NCBI GenBank assembly: GCA_963920705.1
Contig: OY987239.1
Span: 7,555,871 to 7,619,870, forward strand
Length of the DNA: 64,000 nt
Source: Odiellus spinosus
Taxonomy: Eukaryota; Arthropoda; Arachnida; Opiliones; Phalangiidae
Direction: 5' to 3'
The position numbers were made by a program, and so were the translations under genes. Numbering within the stretch: position 1 is the first letter of the stretch; the number at the start of each line of letters is the position of its first letter. Shown one piece after another: positions 1 through 12,000 of the stretch. The notes under the pieces are model-generated. The model made no database searches. It saw nothing but the letters and a program-made list of their open reading frames with translations, and was not told the DNA's origin.

Positions 1-184
1 GGTTAGGTGAGCTTTTTTTAGGTTGGGTTTGAATAGAATCTATGGGATTTAATACGCAAACTTCAAATTTTGAAATGCGTTTTTTTCCTGAGCTCCCCAG
101 GTCCTAATTAGTTCAAAACCATGGTTATTTCATGGGGGGTCGGTTATCGGAAACCTTGCCGAAAAGTATAACGTAAAACGTTTA

Positions 185-595
185 AATTAAAATTCACTCA
201 CCAAATAGGACTAGGAACACAGGTAACTTACCTATTTAACATCATAACACTAAATCCCGTCACGAGAACAATCGTGCTAAATCGCCAATTCAATGCCTTG
301 TCAAAAACGCGTAGATTCGTTTTTAACTTATTTCGATATTTTGAATTCATTTCACGATAGTCCAGCGAAAAACTGTAATAATTAGACGCAACTTACGCTA
401 AATATTAACGATTATCATAAAATTAGACTGTAAGACCGCGAGAAACACTTTGAAAGTTTGAAACCAGGACTACACATCCTTTTAGACAGTTAGTGAAGAA
501 GTTGAAGAACTTACAAAAACAAGCAGACGATACAAAATTGCAGAATTCTATAGCCAGACTCATGACGGATTTAAATAGATGGATAGTTTTAAATA
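185..595 (-). repeat. Dispersed duplicate, left copy (inverted relative to 59140-59530)
   Basis: The reverse complement of this stretch matches 59140-59530 over nearly its whole length, including the upstream non-coding part and the exon at 232-350. Shared marks are the run CTATCGTGAAATGAATTCAA before the start codon and CCTATTTGGTGAGTGAAT after the exon. It is therefore a duplication of a gene start with its probable promoter, not a transposon with recognisable ends. Confidence 0.8.
232..350 (-). CDS. First coding exon of a type II membrane protein, gene continues off the left edge
   Basis: An ATG at 350 (minus strand) opens 39 codons that end at a strong splice donor (AG/GTAAGT) at 232. 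The peptide is basic (MNSKYRNKLKTNLRVF...) and then hydrophobic (STIVLVTGFSVMML), the usual layout of a short cytoplasmic tail plus signal anchor. Golgi glycosyltransferases start this way, and a GT31 gene lies at the other end of the window, so a glycosyltransferase is a reasonable guess, but no catalytic part is visible. The rest of the gene would lie left of base 1. A diverged copy is at 59361-59507 (+). Confidence 0.5.
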
Positions 596-1923
596 TAGCC
601 AGGGAAACATAATTAGCACGGTCAATGCATATTCTTAGCTAGATACGCAAATTTTGAAATTCATAGCTTTTGGAAGCGCTATGAAACACTATTTTTTAAT
701 CGCTTCTACCCATTTCTTGACTCTACAAGACTCAATTAAATTTTCAAAACCCTTCAACTCGAGTGGGCATTAGTTAGTGTCAGAATCAAAAACCGATTAA
801 AAAAATAATTCTAACTTGGAGACGTTTGTTTCGATGTTTTTGACAAGGAGAAAGGAAAGATTGTCGAACTTTGTATTGTAAAATCACAAACGGACGCTTC
901 CAAAAATGGGTAAAACCCCTCACTACGAATGACAAGTTGCATTTCCCATGGAGAAAAGAGGTTCCTCCTATGACAATGAAGTCTGTAGTCTGCTACAAAT
1001 ATTATGCAAGAAAACATGATTGGAAAAAGAACGTACCGGAGAATGTTTCTGGTAAGTTGTCCAAAAGTTTTCTTTTTTGTAAGGCGTAATTAGTTTCGAC
1101 CATTATTCTTAGCTCTTTGAAATGTCAAATTTTGTAGCGTTTGGATGCCCTCCCATCTTCCTTTTTTGTTTTATATACTATCTCATTTTTAATTAAATGA
1201 TAAGTGAACTCAGAGGTTAATTTTATTTGCACCCTGTATAAGAGATCCAGAATGAAGTCGGCATTACGATTCAGCAAATGAAGAAAAGTAAATTAATATT
1301 TTTTTATAGTAATTTAAATAATTAAGCCGCCTTTTGTTCGCCTACGACGCTTTTGAAGGTCATCGAGTCTAAACAGATGACTCATAAACCAAGTAACAAT
1401 CTCTAACCAGGAATACGTTCCAACAATATGATTCATCCAATGATGATAAAATATGGTTCAACCTACTTACACAAAGTTTTCTACACTAATTGGATAATAG
1501 CGACAGGAACTGTAGGAGTTTATTATGAAGGTCTCTAAGGTGTAAACCTTATTTTCACGCGTTCACTCTTACTAGGCCGTATAGCTCCCTTTTAATTCCA
1601 CGTTTAAGGAATGTTAATCCATTTAATGAAGGCTGTTATTTAGTAGAAAAATGTAAGCCAAGCCCATATGACTGTGAGAAAGGGAGGGCGAAGAGAAAAA
1701 TGATTTTTATTGATTTTTCTTTTAAAAATAAGACACGATTGCACAGGAATTGTCTCCGAATTGAATAAGAAATAAATAAAATGGAAGTCCTAAACAAAAA
1801 TTAGAATATCTAGCTGCGTTCCTCCGACCTAAATCCTTGTTATTGAACGCCCTGTACTGAGTTATCCATTCAGATAACTTTCCCAGGGTTTGCTAACCGA
1901 AATAGTGTACTCATCTACCAGAT
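351..1923. other. Non-coding stretch, no gene recognised
   Basis: The first 245 bases are upstream sequence shared with the copy near 59140. Beyond that I see no conserved protein segment and no transposon with clear ends. A weak open stretch at 844-1071 (+) ends at a donor-like GTAAGT but matches nothing I know. Confidence 0.5.
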
Positions 1924-2259
1924 CAGAAGCCGATGAAACCCTCCTTTGAAGTCTATTACTCCCGGGTCTTGTCTACCCCTCTCTGTATGGGTTATTCTCA
2001 AAAGGCGCAATTGTACGCCTCCTAACGGTAGATGTTTTCGGAGCGGGAGCTCGTCGAGCGAATATCTCTAGCAGTCTTGGAGTTCGTCCAAAAAACATCG
2101 TCGTTTGTGGAGAGAGAGAATTTCCAATTTTCCGTAGACAGGGGGGATGAAGTAGGACCCCTTCTAACTCGTAAAATTGGGAATTTTACCCATACAGAGA
2201 GGAGCGCTATGTGGAACATTGGAGTAGTAGACTTCAAAGGAGGGTTTCATCGCCTTCTG
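1924..2259 (+). mobile_element. MITE family A, copy 1
   Basis: A 336-bp element with inverted ends (CAGAAGCCGATGAAACC at the left, its near-complement at the right, one base changed in CGCCTTCTG). It is flanked by a 7-bp direct repeat, ACCAGAT. There is no transposase. The family has nine copies in the window and its inner part contains a run of short chance reading frames. Confidence 0.9.
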
Positions 2260-3620
2260 ACCAGATCAATAAACCCTCGAACTCATTTACAAATTTAGAA
2301 AAAAAATTTTTGGGATTAACAAAATTTAACAACCTCTCTAAATCACTAGAAATCTAATTTTAGAATATTTACTATTTGAAGCATCTCTTTGGTTGAGATT
2401 CGATGACATTGACATTATCCGTAGTCCTTGACCTACAGTAGTCTTAGTCTTATGTCTATTATTCTTTCCCTTAATCCATTTTTCTAATTATCTGGCGATT
2501 TGTAGAAAAAAGGAGCTGGTTTAAGATAGGAAAATTGAATGGGTTGACGACAGGGTAGGGGAGAAACGTCAAGTTGTTCGTCTCGAACTCTGCTCCATTA
2601 AATGACATGACCCTTTTTATCGCGAGTTTTAGGGTAAAAAGGTGATCTAATAAAAAAATATATAAGATTCTAGGCGCAAAAAATTATTAAAGATTGTATG
2701 CAACAGCGCAACCTGTTGCACTCAAGACTAATCAAAGGTCACATCTGTAACTTAAGCTTAGTAAAATTCCCAGAGACAGCCCGCTCTTGGAATCACACTA
2801 AATTTTGTTCTTGATTCTTTTCACCAGCACAATCGCTCTTACAACAGCGCGTGTTGCGGATATTTTACGAAGCCAAGGTACAGGGGAGTTTTTTTGATTA
2901 GGATTAATCATAGGCTCTATTTTTGAATGCCAAAAATCCAGATCTTTTGCTATTTATTGCGCAATTCGGTGAAATGTTTTAATACGCGATCAAGCCTTAT
3001 TTTGTATAGTAGAATGGCTGTAAAATAAATATTATTATTATTATAAACAAATCACTTGATTATCCTCTTAGCCCTCCCTTTAAACGGTGGCTATGACTAA
3101 ACGAGTACGTTTTAAAAACTTCTAATTATTCGATTGAGCGTGAAAACCATTTTGATCGGAATTTAAATTATTTTTGTTAAAAAAAATATATAATATACCA
3201 GCTATACGCGTCATAAAGTCGGAGACGTGTTAAAAATGGGTCACCAAAGGTGTTTCTTTCAAGATAACGTTACGTTTAATTCTAAATTTCTTTACCTCAT
3301 TTATATACGAATCTATTAACTATTTGAAGATGACTGGTTCTCTACAATTACTTAAAAAATGTCGAAGGAAACGTGTTTAAAAAATGTCATAGGAATTACC
3401 CTTGAACGACTTTTTGATTAGCTTCATTGACCAAGCAATATGCGTGTAGCAAAAATTAAAATGACACCTTTTTACGAATCGTCCAAATACCATAACGCTT
3501 AACAAGTTGGGATAACCCAAGTTATATTTCACCTAGTACCAACTCTTCATCCATTTAGGTTAGGTGGAGTGGTAGTTTGTATTGATTACTTTTTCCTAAT
3601 GAAGTTTATCGTCATGTACC
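2260..3620. other. Intergenic, nothing recognised
   Basis: AT-rich sequence with stop codons in all frames. No conserved protein segment, RNA gene or repeat end was found on either strand. Confidence 0.5.
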
Positions 3621-3924
3621 AATAGTTGATATCATAAAAGAGGGGCTTACTTAGGGAATGTTGCCGTCAATGTCATCAGCTACTTAAAAACTTGTAAAGC
3701 TCATAGTGCTCGTGAGCACCGAGCATTTCTTAACCTTTTTTTCTATGTCAGCTCTCAAGGTCAGGTCTCTCCTGAGTGATTACTGAGCCCTCTGACCCCT
3801 AGCATTTTACGAAAACGGAAATAACCTTAACGGTTTAACCTTAACGCCACGTGATTTCGTGACGTAGTTAGAAACATTCGAACCAGATGTCGCATGCACA
3901 AGTTCTTTTATAATATCAACTATT
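3621..3924. mobile_element. MITE with AATAGTTGATAT ends, copy 1
   Basis: Inverted ends AATAGTTGATATCATAAAAG and CTTTTATAATATCAACTATT bound about 304 bp. The inner sequence (TAAAGCTCATAG, ACGCCACGTGATTTCGTGACG) recurs at 61453-61717, and an isolated end lies at 11644-11663. No target duplication was clear, so the superfamily is open. Confidence 0.75.
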
Positions 3925-4254
3925 AGCTTCAGCTTTTCTCCTGTTGCTAACATTGCATGTAAGTTTTAGCATTTAGGATTTGAGGAATAGTTGTTAGTCT
4001 TGACAGTTGAATAAATGCTTATATGGCTCTGTTTATCATTAAGGCGCAATTTCATTTGTTAATGATATTCTATGACCCTACTTTGCTTGTTTTGTTTGCG
4101 ATGTAGTGTCTTAAGCTACATTGTAATTACTTAAGACTAATGGTGAAATTGGTGGTCGACCAATAGTACATATATGGCTTTATAGACGAATTCGAAATTG
4201 AAGAGGAACTTGCAGGAGCAGCGCGCCATTGGTGTGCACTCCTTACGCGTCGAT

Positions 4255-4684
4255 CTTTTAAGAGATGTCGCTATCGTACTTCCCATTCTGATCCTATGAC
4301 GAGAGAGACAAACTGGGCGGTAGCCCCTCTCCTCGGGCTTAGAGGCTTGACGCGTTTCCCATAGCAAGGTGTGTAATACACGGATAGGTACGAGAGCGAG
4401 AGAGATAGTGATGCGCAGGCGCGTCATCTATTGTGATAATTCATCATTCCCTTACGTAAAAATGTTAGTCTGAACTGAAGAGGTCTTCAAGAACACTACA
4501 AAAGTCTTGTGCAAGTCTTTAAGACTTCCTCAAGACTTATTGACATAATGAAAGACTTCCCCAAGACCCCCGAAAGACTTTTCCAAGACCTATTATGAAT
4601 AACTGTTTTTGGTAAGGGTTATATTTGTACCCCAATGGGCGTAGTTTGTTTACGAGCATGGGAATTTCGAATTCGTCAACTTAC
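4255..4684 (+). repeat. Dispersed repeat, copy 1, split by a MITE
   Basis: Two blocks match 46305-46550: one around AAGAGATGTCGCTATCGTA..GACGAGAGAGACAAACT, and one around GTACCCCAATGGGCGTAG..GAATTCGTCAA. The blocks are contiguous at 46 kb but separated here by the family B element at 4449-4618, so that element arrived later. Confidence 0.75.
4449..4618. mobile_element. MITE family B, copy 1
   Basis: Fold-back element with ends CCCTTACG and GGTAAGGG and an inner AAGTCTT/GGAAGTCTT-rich palindrome. Family B has 16 copies here, 150-240 bp when not interrupted, always beginning CCCT(T/A)AC plus an A-run and GTTAGTC. It carries no gene. Confidence 0.8.
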
Positions 4685-4964
4685 ATCGTGAAGCTCCATT
4701 TCTCAAACATACTCAAGGTCTGGAAAAGGATAACACATTTGTTTCGAACACAGCGAACATTATCCACACAGGTTGGTCAAATACATAACCTCTCTGATAA
4801 TGAAGTTTACTACGAGAGATTAAAAAACGAAGAAAGCCATAATTTAACAGAACTATGTTATTTAGAATCAGAATCCGGAAGTATTCTCAAATTGGTAAGG
4901 CAAACTCACCCACTGTTTGCATTAACGGATGAATGATTAAGGTGGCCCTGGGTCCTAACAGTTA

Positions 4965-5631
4965 AGGGCCTTTCACATTGGCCAATTTTTACCTCCAACT
5001 AGTTCAGACAACTCGAGTTGCCTCAACTAAATTTACCGTGAGAGCAGACATTTTTCGAAAATTAAAATCTTTCAAGAAAAATTGGGTTGCTGTCTCAATT
5101 TCTAGCCAACATATCCGGCCAACTTCGAGAATTTCACCGAGACATTTTATGACACATACCCAAGGTGATGGGGATTATTTTCCAGTCAATCTAGATTATC
5201 CACGTGCTCTGGTAGCCATTTTATTTCCGATTGAGGATTAGACTGCGGTTTGATAAGATTATTTCGGAAAGGGAATGAAAATTTAAAATAATTTTGAAGA
5301 TGAACAGTATTTCTGAAAGCGACTGAAATTAACCCTCAAATCTAATTTTCATCTGAAAGTTAACTTGACGTGAAATGTAAACGTCACACCTATAATGATT
5401 GTCTGTTCGTAAAAATTGCTAGATGGAATTTATTATTTTTGCTAACATGTGAACGGTGGGGTTGGGCCAACTAGTTTGAGGGAAAAATTGGCTAGTGTAA
5501 AAACGTCACACTTATAATGATTGACTGTTCGTAAAAATTGCTAGATGGAATTTATTATTTTTGCTAAGCATGTGAACGGTGGTGTTGGGTAAACTAGTTT
5601 GAGGGAAAAATTGGCTCGTGTGAAAGGCCCT
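4965..5631. mobile_element. Harbinger-like MITE with AGGGCCTTTCACA ends
   Basis: Inverted ends AGGGCCTTTCACA..TGTGAAAGGCCCT are flanked by TTA on each side, the 3-bp duplication typical of PIF/Harbinger elements. Inside the right half a block of about 120 bp (starting CGTCACAC.TATAATGATTG) is repeated in tandem. A related, more decayed copy is at 22200-22690. The short frames at 4978-5241 are chance. Confidence 0.75.
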
Positions 5632-6007
5632 TTATTCTTAAGATTGAGTGAATAAAGAACAAACAAACAAGGAACGTGTTTCAAATTATTTATGTAAACG
5701 ATTATTCGTTACGGTTGGATGACCATTTTACGGGAGTTTTTTTTTTAAATTCAATAAGAGTAACGACGCTACAGGAAGTGTTTTAGTACCAAATTGGTTA
5801 AGAAGAGGTTTTTAACACAAAATATTAATAATTAGAATACCTTTTATTTACACCAATAGTAAATAGTTTCATTGTCTTAGAGTTTTATAAATATTCAAAA
5901 TGATTTTGGCTATTATCCCAAAATCATAAATTAAATCAAGCAGACGATGAATGGCCATGCAACTGTTTGTTTTATAATAAAAGCTTAAAATTGAAGTTTG
6001 TTTATTA
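5632..6007. other. 3' flank of DALRD3
   Basis: AT-rich sequence downstream of the DALRD3 stop codon. On the minus strand an AATAAA (6001-6006) lies just past the stop and may serve as its poly(A) signal. Nothing else was recognised. Confidence 0.5.
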
Positions 6008-9000
6008 TTACATGGCTCGTAAAGGCTCCAGTTGAATCAGGCTCAAACTATTTTTGAAAATTTGATAAACACCTCGTAGTAATTGAATGCGAGCGTGCAG
6101 AAGCGGCGGATTTCTCAAAGAAATAGGCTAAAAGAAATAAAAAAGGCAAGACTTGGAAATCGTGATAAAGTTTAGTTTAAAGGGAACTGGAAACCTCTCT
6201 TCAAAAAGCCTAATTCTTCTTAATTTAAATTTTCCAATGTCGTTTGAAACCAATCTCCAAACTTATGTAAGTTTGACGTATTAATTGGCTCAAAATGTAT
6301 TTCAATGGAAAAAAAGAGCAATTTGATTGGCTTAAGCCCGAATTGATAATCAGACCATATCTATTGAACGCTGGTGCGTTCATAGAATAAATGAAAATCT
6401 CAAAACTATTGAAATTTCAAAGAAATTCAAGTGCCAATCGCACTTAAAACCCAATTTATAGTCAATTAAAGTTTAGCGCACTTTAGGCACCCGCTAAATT
6501 AGAATGTAACCGTGGCAACACTCGCGCCAAAAACATCTTCTTCCAATGTTCTTTACTTTCAAATTTAATTAGTCCCGAAATAGGCTTAGCATAAAATTAA
6601 CCACAAACGATTATGCGCCTGCAAGAACAAAAAATCCAAGCTAGACTATAACTGATCATTAAAGGCTTTGTGTGTGTAATATTCCTTATTATAGTTAAAA
6701 CATTTAAGCCATTTAAGAACACTAGGCAGCATCTCTTAACAAATACACAATGAATTTGTATGAAATAAATATACTCACTGTAAATAGTTTCACTCGGCTG
6801 TAATAATGGCTGAAATCTTTGCTAAGGCGTTGCAATAGGATACATATCTGTAACAAAATTCAAAGAAATTTAAGTCATTTGATATACATTACATCATAAA
6901 TTAATTACAAGCTGTAATTAGCCAAATGGAGCATTTATAGCGTGATTCTCCCATTTTTCATGATACCACAGCTTCTATAATTACCAGTGTATGCATGGGG
7001 ATAAGGGCTTATTTCCAATATCTACCCGTAGTAACTCGACCCTGCGAGACCACATGACAGCCTAAGATAAAAGGAGGGCTTCAACTAAGTCGACGCCCAG
7101 GATACCAGTTCTATATTAAACCTTAGTTGTGAACCAGAAGTTCCTGTATATGATTAAATTGCCTTTTAAACTAGTTATTTGCCAGGGAGTGGTGTCACTG
7201 GTCTCTGAAGAAATATAAACCTGTCAAAAAAGAATGCCAGAGACCACGGCTCTTGTACCTGAGCTTTAAGAGCCCCCAGTGCACTGCGTAAGGAGAGAGA
7301 GATTTGTCGTGATTCTGGTTTGTTAATGGGCTGGGTGTATACTATTCTTGATGGTAGTGCACCCTTATAGTTTTACTACAGAGTTTAGATGATACAAGGG
7401 TATATACTGCATTTCTACTAAACCAGACATTGGCGGCCCCTATACACCACATATAAATTGGCTACTTATAGGCTTTAATTAAGATTAATAATAAATTAAG
7501 CTCACCCTGTGTAGTGGAAGTTTGTGATTTTCATAGTCAATGCTTTCTTCAACAATGATTGGGAACAACAAAATATATCGGAACAACAGATGCCACTCTT
7601 CCTGCAGAAATAGTTAGGGTTAGGTGGTTAGTCAATAAGCAATTAAGAGTTTTTAGAGAATTTCTTAAAATTATATTCTGTAAGAACCAAGAAAGGTTAG
7701 AAATTCCAATTCTAGGAACATTTTCCAATTAGGGACGGGTTGTAGCGGGCGGGTATTACCCTAACCAAAAAAAGTTAGTCTTAAGAGGTCTTAAAGGAGT
7801 CCTTCACGGCCGTGGCGTCCCCCCCCCCCTGTTTTTTCAAAAGTCGGTCTTCCAAAAATTGCCCACTGCATGTCTTTGGCGCCCCAGAAAAAGAGTTACT
7901 TTTCAAACCAAAAGTAGTATAGAAGGGAGGGTCGCTAAAAACTGAGGGGGGAAGCAGTAGACATGAGGGAGCCGCCAAGGCAGTGAAGGACTCCTTTAAT
8001 GAAGTCTTTCAGGTGTCTTACGTAGTCCTAAGAGGTCTTCCATTATGTCAAGAATTCTTGGGGAGGTCTTAAAGACTTCCCCAAGAATTTTGTAGTGTTC
8101 TTGAGAACCTCTTCAGATCAGACTAACTTTTTTCGGTAAGGGATTCCTGTAAAATTTCATGTATTACCAGGTTTACGTCATCCCCTTATTTTAGGTAACG
8201 AATAAGTTTGGGATATGATTTATCTTACTGAGGGTTTACTTTGCCTTTAATCCCTTACCGAAAAAAGTTAGTCTGATTTGAAGAGGTCCTCAAGTACACT
8301 ACAAATGTCTTGGGGAAGCCTTTAAGACTTCCCCAAGACCTCTTATGACTACATAAGACACCCGAAAGACTTCCCCAAGACCTCTTAAGACTACATAAGA
8401 CACCCGAAAGACTTCCCCAACTTTTTTGGGTAAGGGATACCTTATAGTTCAAGTCATCCAATTCCATCTATAGATTTAGTGAATTAACGTTCCTCAAATA
8501 GACTTAGACCAATTAAACCTGGAAGAATTCGAACTATATTCAGAAACCAATGACCTGTTATTTTTAAGTCAGGAATTTCATACATATTTTTCTGGAAAAC
8601 CTGGTAAAACCCATTTAGATAAACATCACATTAGACTTTAACCAGGCACGATACCAGTTAGTAAACAGCCTTATTCTCATAGCCAGTTTGTCAATAAAGA
8701 AATATATAATCAGATTCAAGAATTGTTGGGTCAGGGTATGATACGACCTTCTGTTAGTCCTTGGGCTTCTCTGATTAAAATGGTAAATAAAAACGATGTA
8801 ATAAAGGGATATGGACGAATATGTATAGATTTTACTGCAGTTAATGCCGCGACAATAAATGACCGATACCCAATTCCTAAGATCAACGAGATCATTGATT
8901 CAATGGGGAAAGCTAGATATATTAACAAAATAGATTTAAAATCAGGTTATTGGCAGATAGAATTGGCCCCTAAGATATAGAATTTGAGTTATTTGTCTAA

Positions 9001-12000
9001 ATAAAGTTACTTTTCATTAAAGGGAGAATGAAAGTCCAAAATAACCTATTTTTAATCGATTAAGAATGCTAAAATAATGAGAAAAACAATAATATAACTC
9101 ACCAAAAATATTTCGTTATTTTATATTCAATTTCCAAAGTTCTGAAACTTGCAGATGCTAAGCCTTGGCTGCCTAGCTCGGCGAACTAGGCGAGCACGAG
9201 CCACATTTTTTTTAATATTCCCGTCTGATCTAGTCGCCAATCACGAGCGAGTACGTGTATTTTTAAAAAACGCGTACTCGCTCTTGGTTGGCGACAAGAA
9301 CAGCCGCGAATATTAGAAAAAATACAGGTTGTGCTAGCCTACTAAGCCTAGTTCACCGAGCTAGACAGCCTAGGCTTAGCATCGGAACTTTGGAGATTGA
9401 TTATAAAATAACGAAATATTTTTGTTGAGTTATATTATTGTTTTTCTCATTATTTTAGCATTCTTAATCGATTAAAAATAGGTTGTTTCGACCTTTCATT
9501 CTCCCTTTAAGCCTTGCCACTATGTTCCAAGTTACAATTTGAGATACGTCATGCATATGTAAAAAACATCCTAACGCCTTTATTCAATTTCTAGGCTAGC
9601 TTAGCGAGAGAGTAATTTGACAAGGCTCCAATCAAGTCTACAGTTATGTGTATACGTTAAGCTTAATGCTCCGTAACTCGAATTATAAATTCAAGCTCCT
9701 GAAAAATGTTAATAACTTTCAGTGTTACTACAGACTAGAACGCGAGTTTTGCGTTATAAATTATTCAAATACTATTCCTCATTCGCAACTACTTTAAATT
9801 AATCTTTTTACCGGCTTTTTTGTTTAGGAAAATATGGTGGTATTGGTACTCAATTTACAACGGAAAATTTGTTTTCTACAAATTTTTTTACATACCTCTT
9901 TCTTTAAAAGAGTAAAATCCATATCTTTAAAATCGCACTTTTGAATGTTTCCCATTTCTATCTCTTCTTCATAGCGTTGAAATAATGCGTTGAGTCTAGA
10001 GCAATTATACTGGATAAAACAGCCAGCTCGCGGATCGCAGCCTATTTGTACTCGAGACAATGGAGATACCGAAAGGCATTCGATTCTCAAACCTGTTCTT
10101 GCCAGTATATTCATTCTTGTGGCCCATTCTGGATCATCTAAAGGTCAGTCAACAAAATTTAATTAATAAAGGGTTGATTGAGTCAGCGCTGAAATATTTC
10201 CCTAACCAAAAAAAGGTAGTCTTAAGAGGTCTTTGGGAAGTCTTTCGGGTGTCTTATTTAGTCTTAAGAGGTCTTGGGGAAGTCTTAAAGACTTCCCCAA
10301 GACTTTTGTAGTGTTCTTGAAGACCTCTTCTGATCAGACTAACTTTTTTCAGTAAGGGTTCCTTGTAATCTTGATTAAAATTGTAAATAAAAATTAAAAT
10401 GAAAGATTAACAGTTTTTAATACAAAACATAAATGTTGACGCAGTAAAACTCTTGAAGAAAATGCAGACCCCCACTAAATAATAATGATTGTGGACTAAT
10501 TAGGGAGAATGCAACCTTATAACAAGTGATTTTTTTATCAATTCCTTATCGTTTAAATTGGCCTAATCTACCAATAAATTTAAAACTTACCCGGAAAATA
10601 GGCTTAGGGGGATTCATGGAGATCTTGAATTGCCTCCGTGTAAGGTTTAGCGACCAATGAGCAAAGGCCCGTCGTACACGCGAGATCTCCACGAGACTTA
10701 CGATCGGGTTCGATTGGTCGCTAGACCTTGTACGCGAGGAAATCAGGATCTCCATGAATCCCGCTAAGCCTATTTTCCGGGTAAGTTTTAAATTTATTTC
10801 TAGTTTAATATTTGTTCGTAAATTTTTTCACTAGTGGATTAGTCCTATCAGAGGTATATAATAGCCCCCTTCGGGAGGAAGTATGAAAGCCCCTATACTA
10901 CCAATGCTAAAAATCACGAACAACAAGAGCCCGCTGCTGACTATCTAGGCCACTAGCTCGCGCTGGACTTCTCACGCGAGATTTACAATCGCGTTTGATT
11001 GGTCGCTAGACTTTAAACGCGAGGAAATCTGGATCTCCATGAATCCCGTTAAGCCTATTTTACAGATACGTTTTAAATTTATTTCTGATTTAATATTTGT
11101 TCGTAAATATTTTCTCTAGTGGATTAGGGCTATTTAAACAATAAGGAATCGATAAAAAATAAACAAGTACTTTGCAATTGTCTGTAAAGTTTAATAAATT
11201 ATAAGAATCAAATCAATAGTACGTTACCTAATATGTGTAATCCATATTTTTGAGTCATTACTTTCTGAACAGAATCTAAATTTAAACTTCAAAAATAATT
11301 AATAGTTAATTTTGGTTAAAAAAGTTTAATTTTTCATTCTTACGTTTGTAAATGTTCTAACTCTGGATCAACTCCTTGATATAAAATTGGTCCAAATACG
11401 AAAATAACGTGTTTAATGTTAGAGGGCCCAAAAATATGACATAATGAAGCCAACTGTTGAGTCTTATGAGAATTGGAATTGCTGGTGACGTAAAAGACAA
11501 TCTTCGGTTTCTATATAAATAAAATGATAACAGTTGGGAGAGTTAAATGTACGAGTTAGTCGTTATCATATAATTCGAACAATTACAATTCGGATATCAA
11601 TGTCAAACGTGTACCAATTTTTAACAATAAGTATGGCGGTACAATAGTTGATATTATAAAAGAACTTGTTCCTTACGGAAAAAGGTTAGTCTGATCTGAA
11701 GAGGTCTTCAAGAACACTACTAAAGTCTTGGGGAAGTCAGTAAGACTTCCCCAAGACCTCTTAAGACTACATAAGACACCCGAAAGACTTCCCCAAGACC
11801 TCTTTAGACCAACTTTTTTTGATAAGGGAGTATTACTCTATTGCGGTAGCTATGATCATTCTCCCCTAGTTCAAATTTAAAAATAGTTCAATTACTTTTG
11901 ATTTGCAGCAAATAGACACGTGAGATAACTTTGCAGCCAGTTTGAATCCATTTGAATATACATTATTTTTCTTCACTGCGTAGATATAAATTTATAAAAC

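Noticed and set aside
871-1071. Open stretch on the plus strand ending at a GTAAGT donor
   Set aside because: No start codon, weak acceptor, and the peptide resembles nothing I know. Could be an exon of an unseen gene, but the support is too thin to list.
1924-2298. Recurrent 60-105-codon reading frames (also at 14734, 22807, 29750, 30477, 37168, 47172)
   Set aside because: They are the same chance frames inside family A MITE copies; they differ in length with each copy and have no independent support.
4625-5241. Two plus-strand frames of about 90-100 codons
   Set aside because: They run across repeat boundaries (dispersed repeat, Harbinger-like element) and show no conserved motif.
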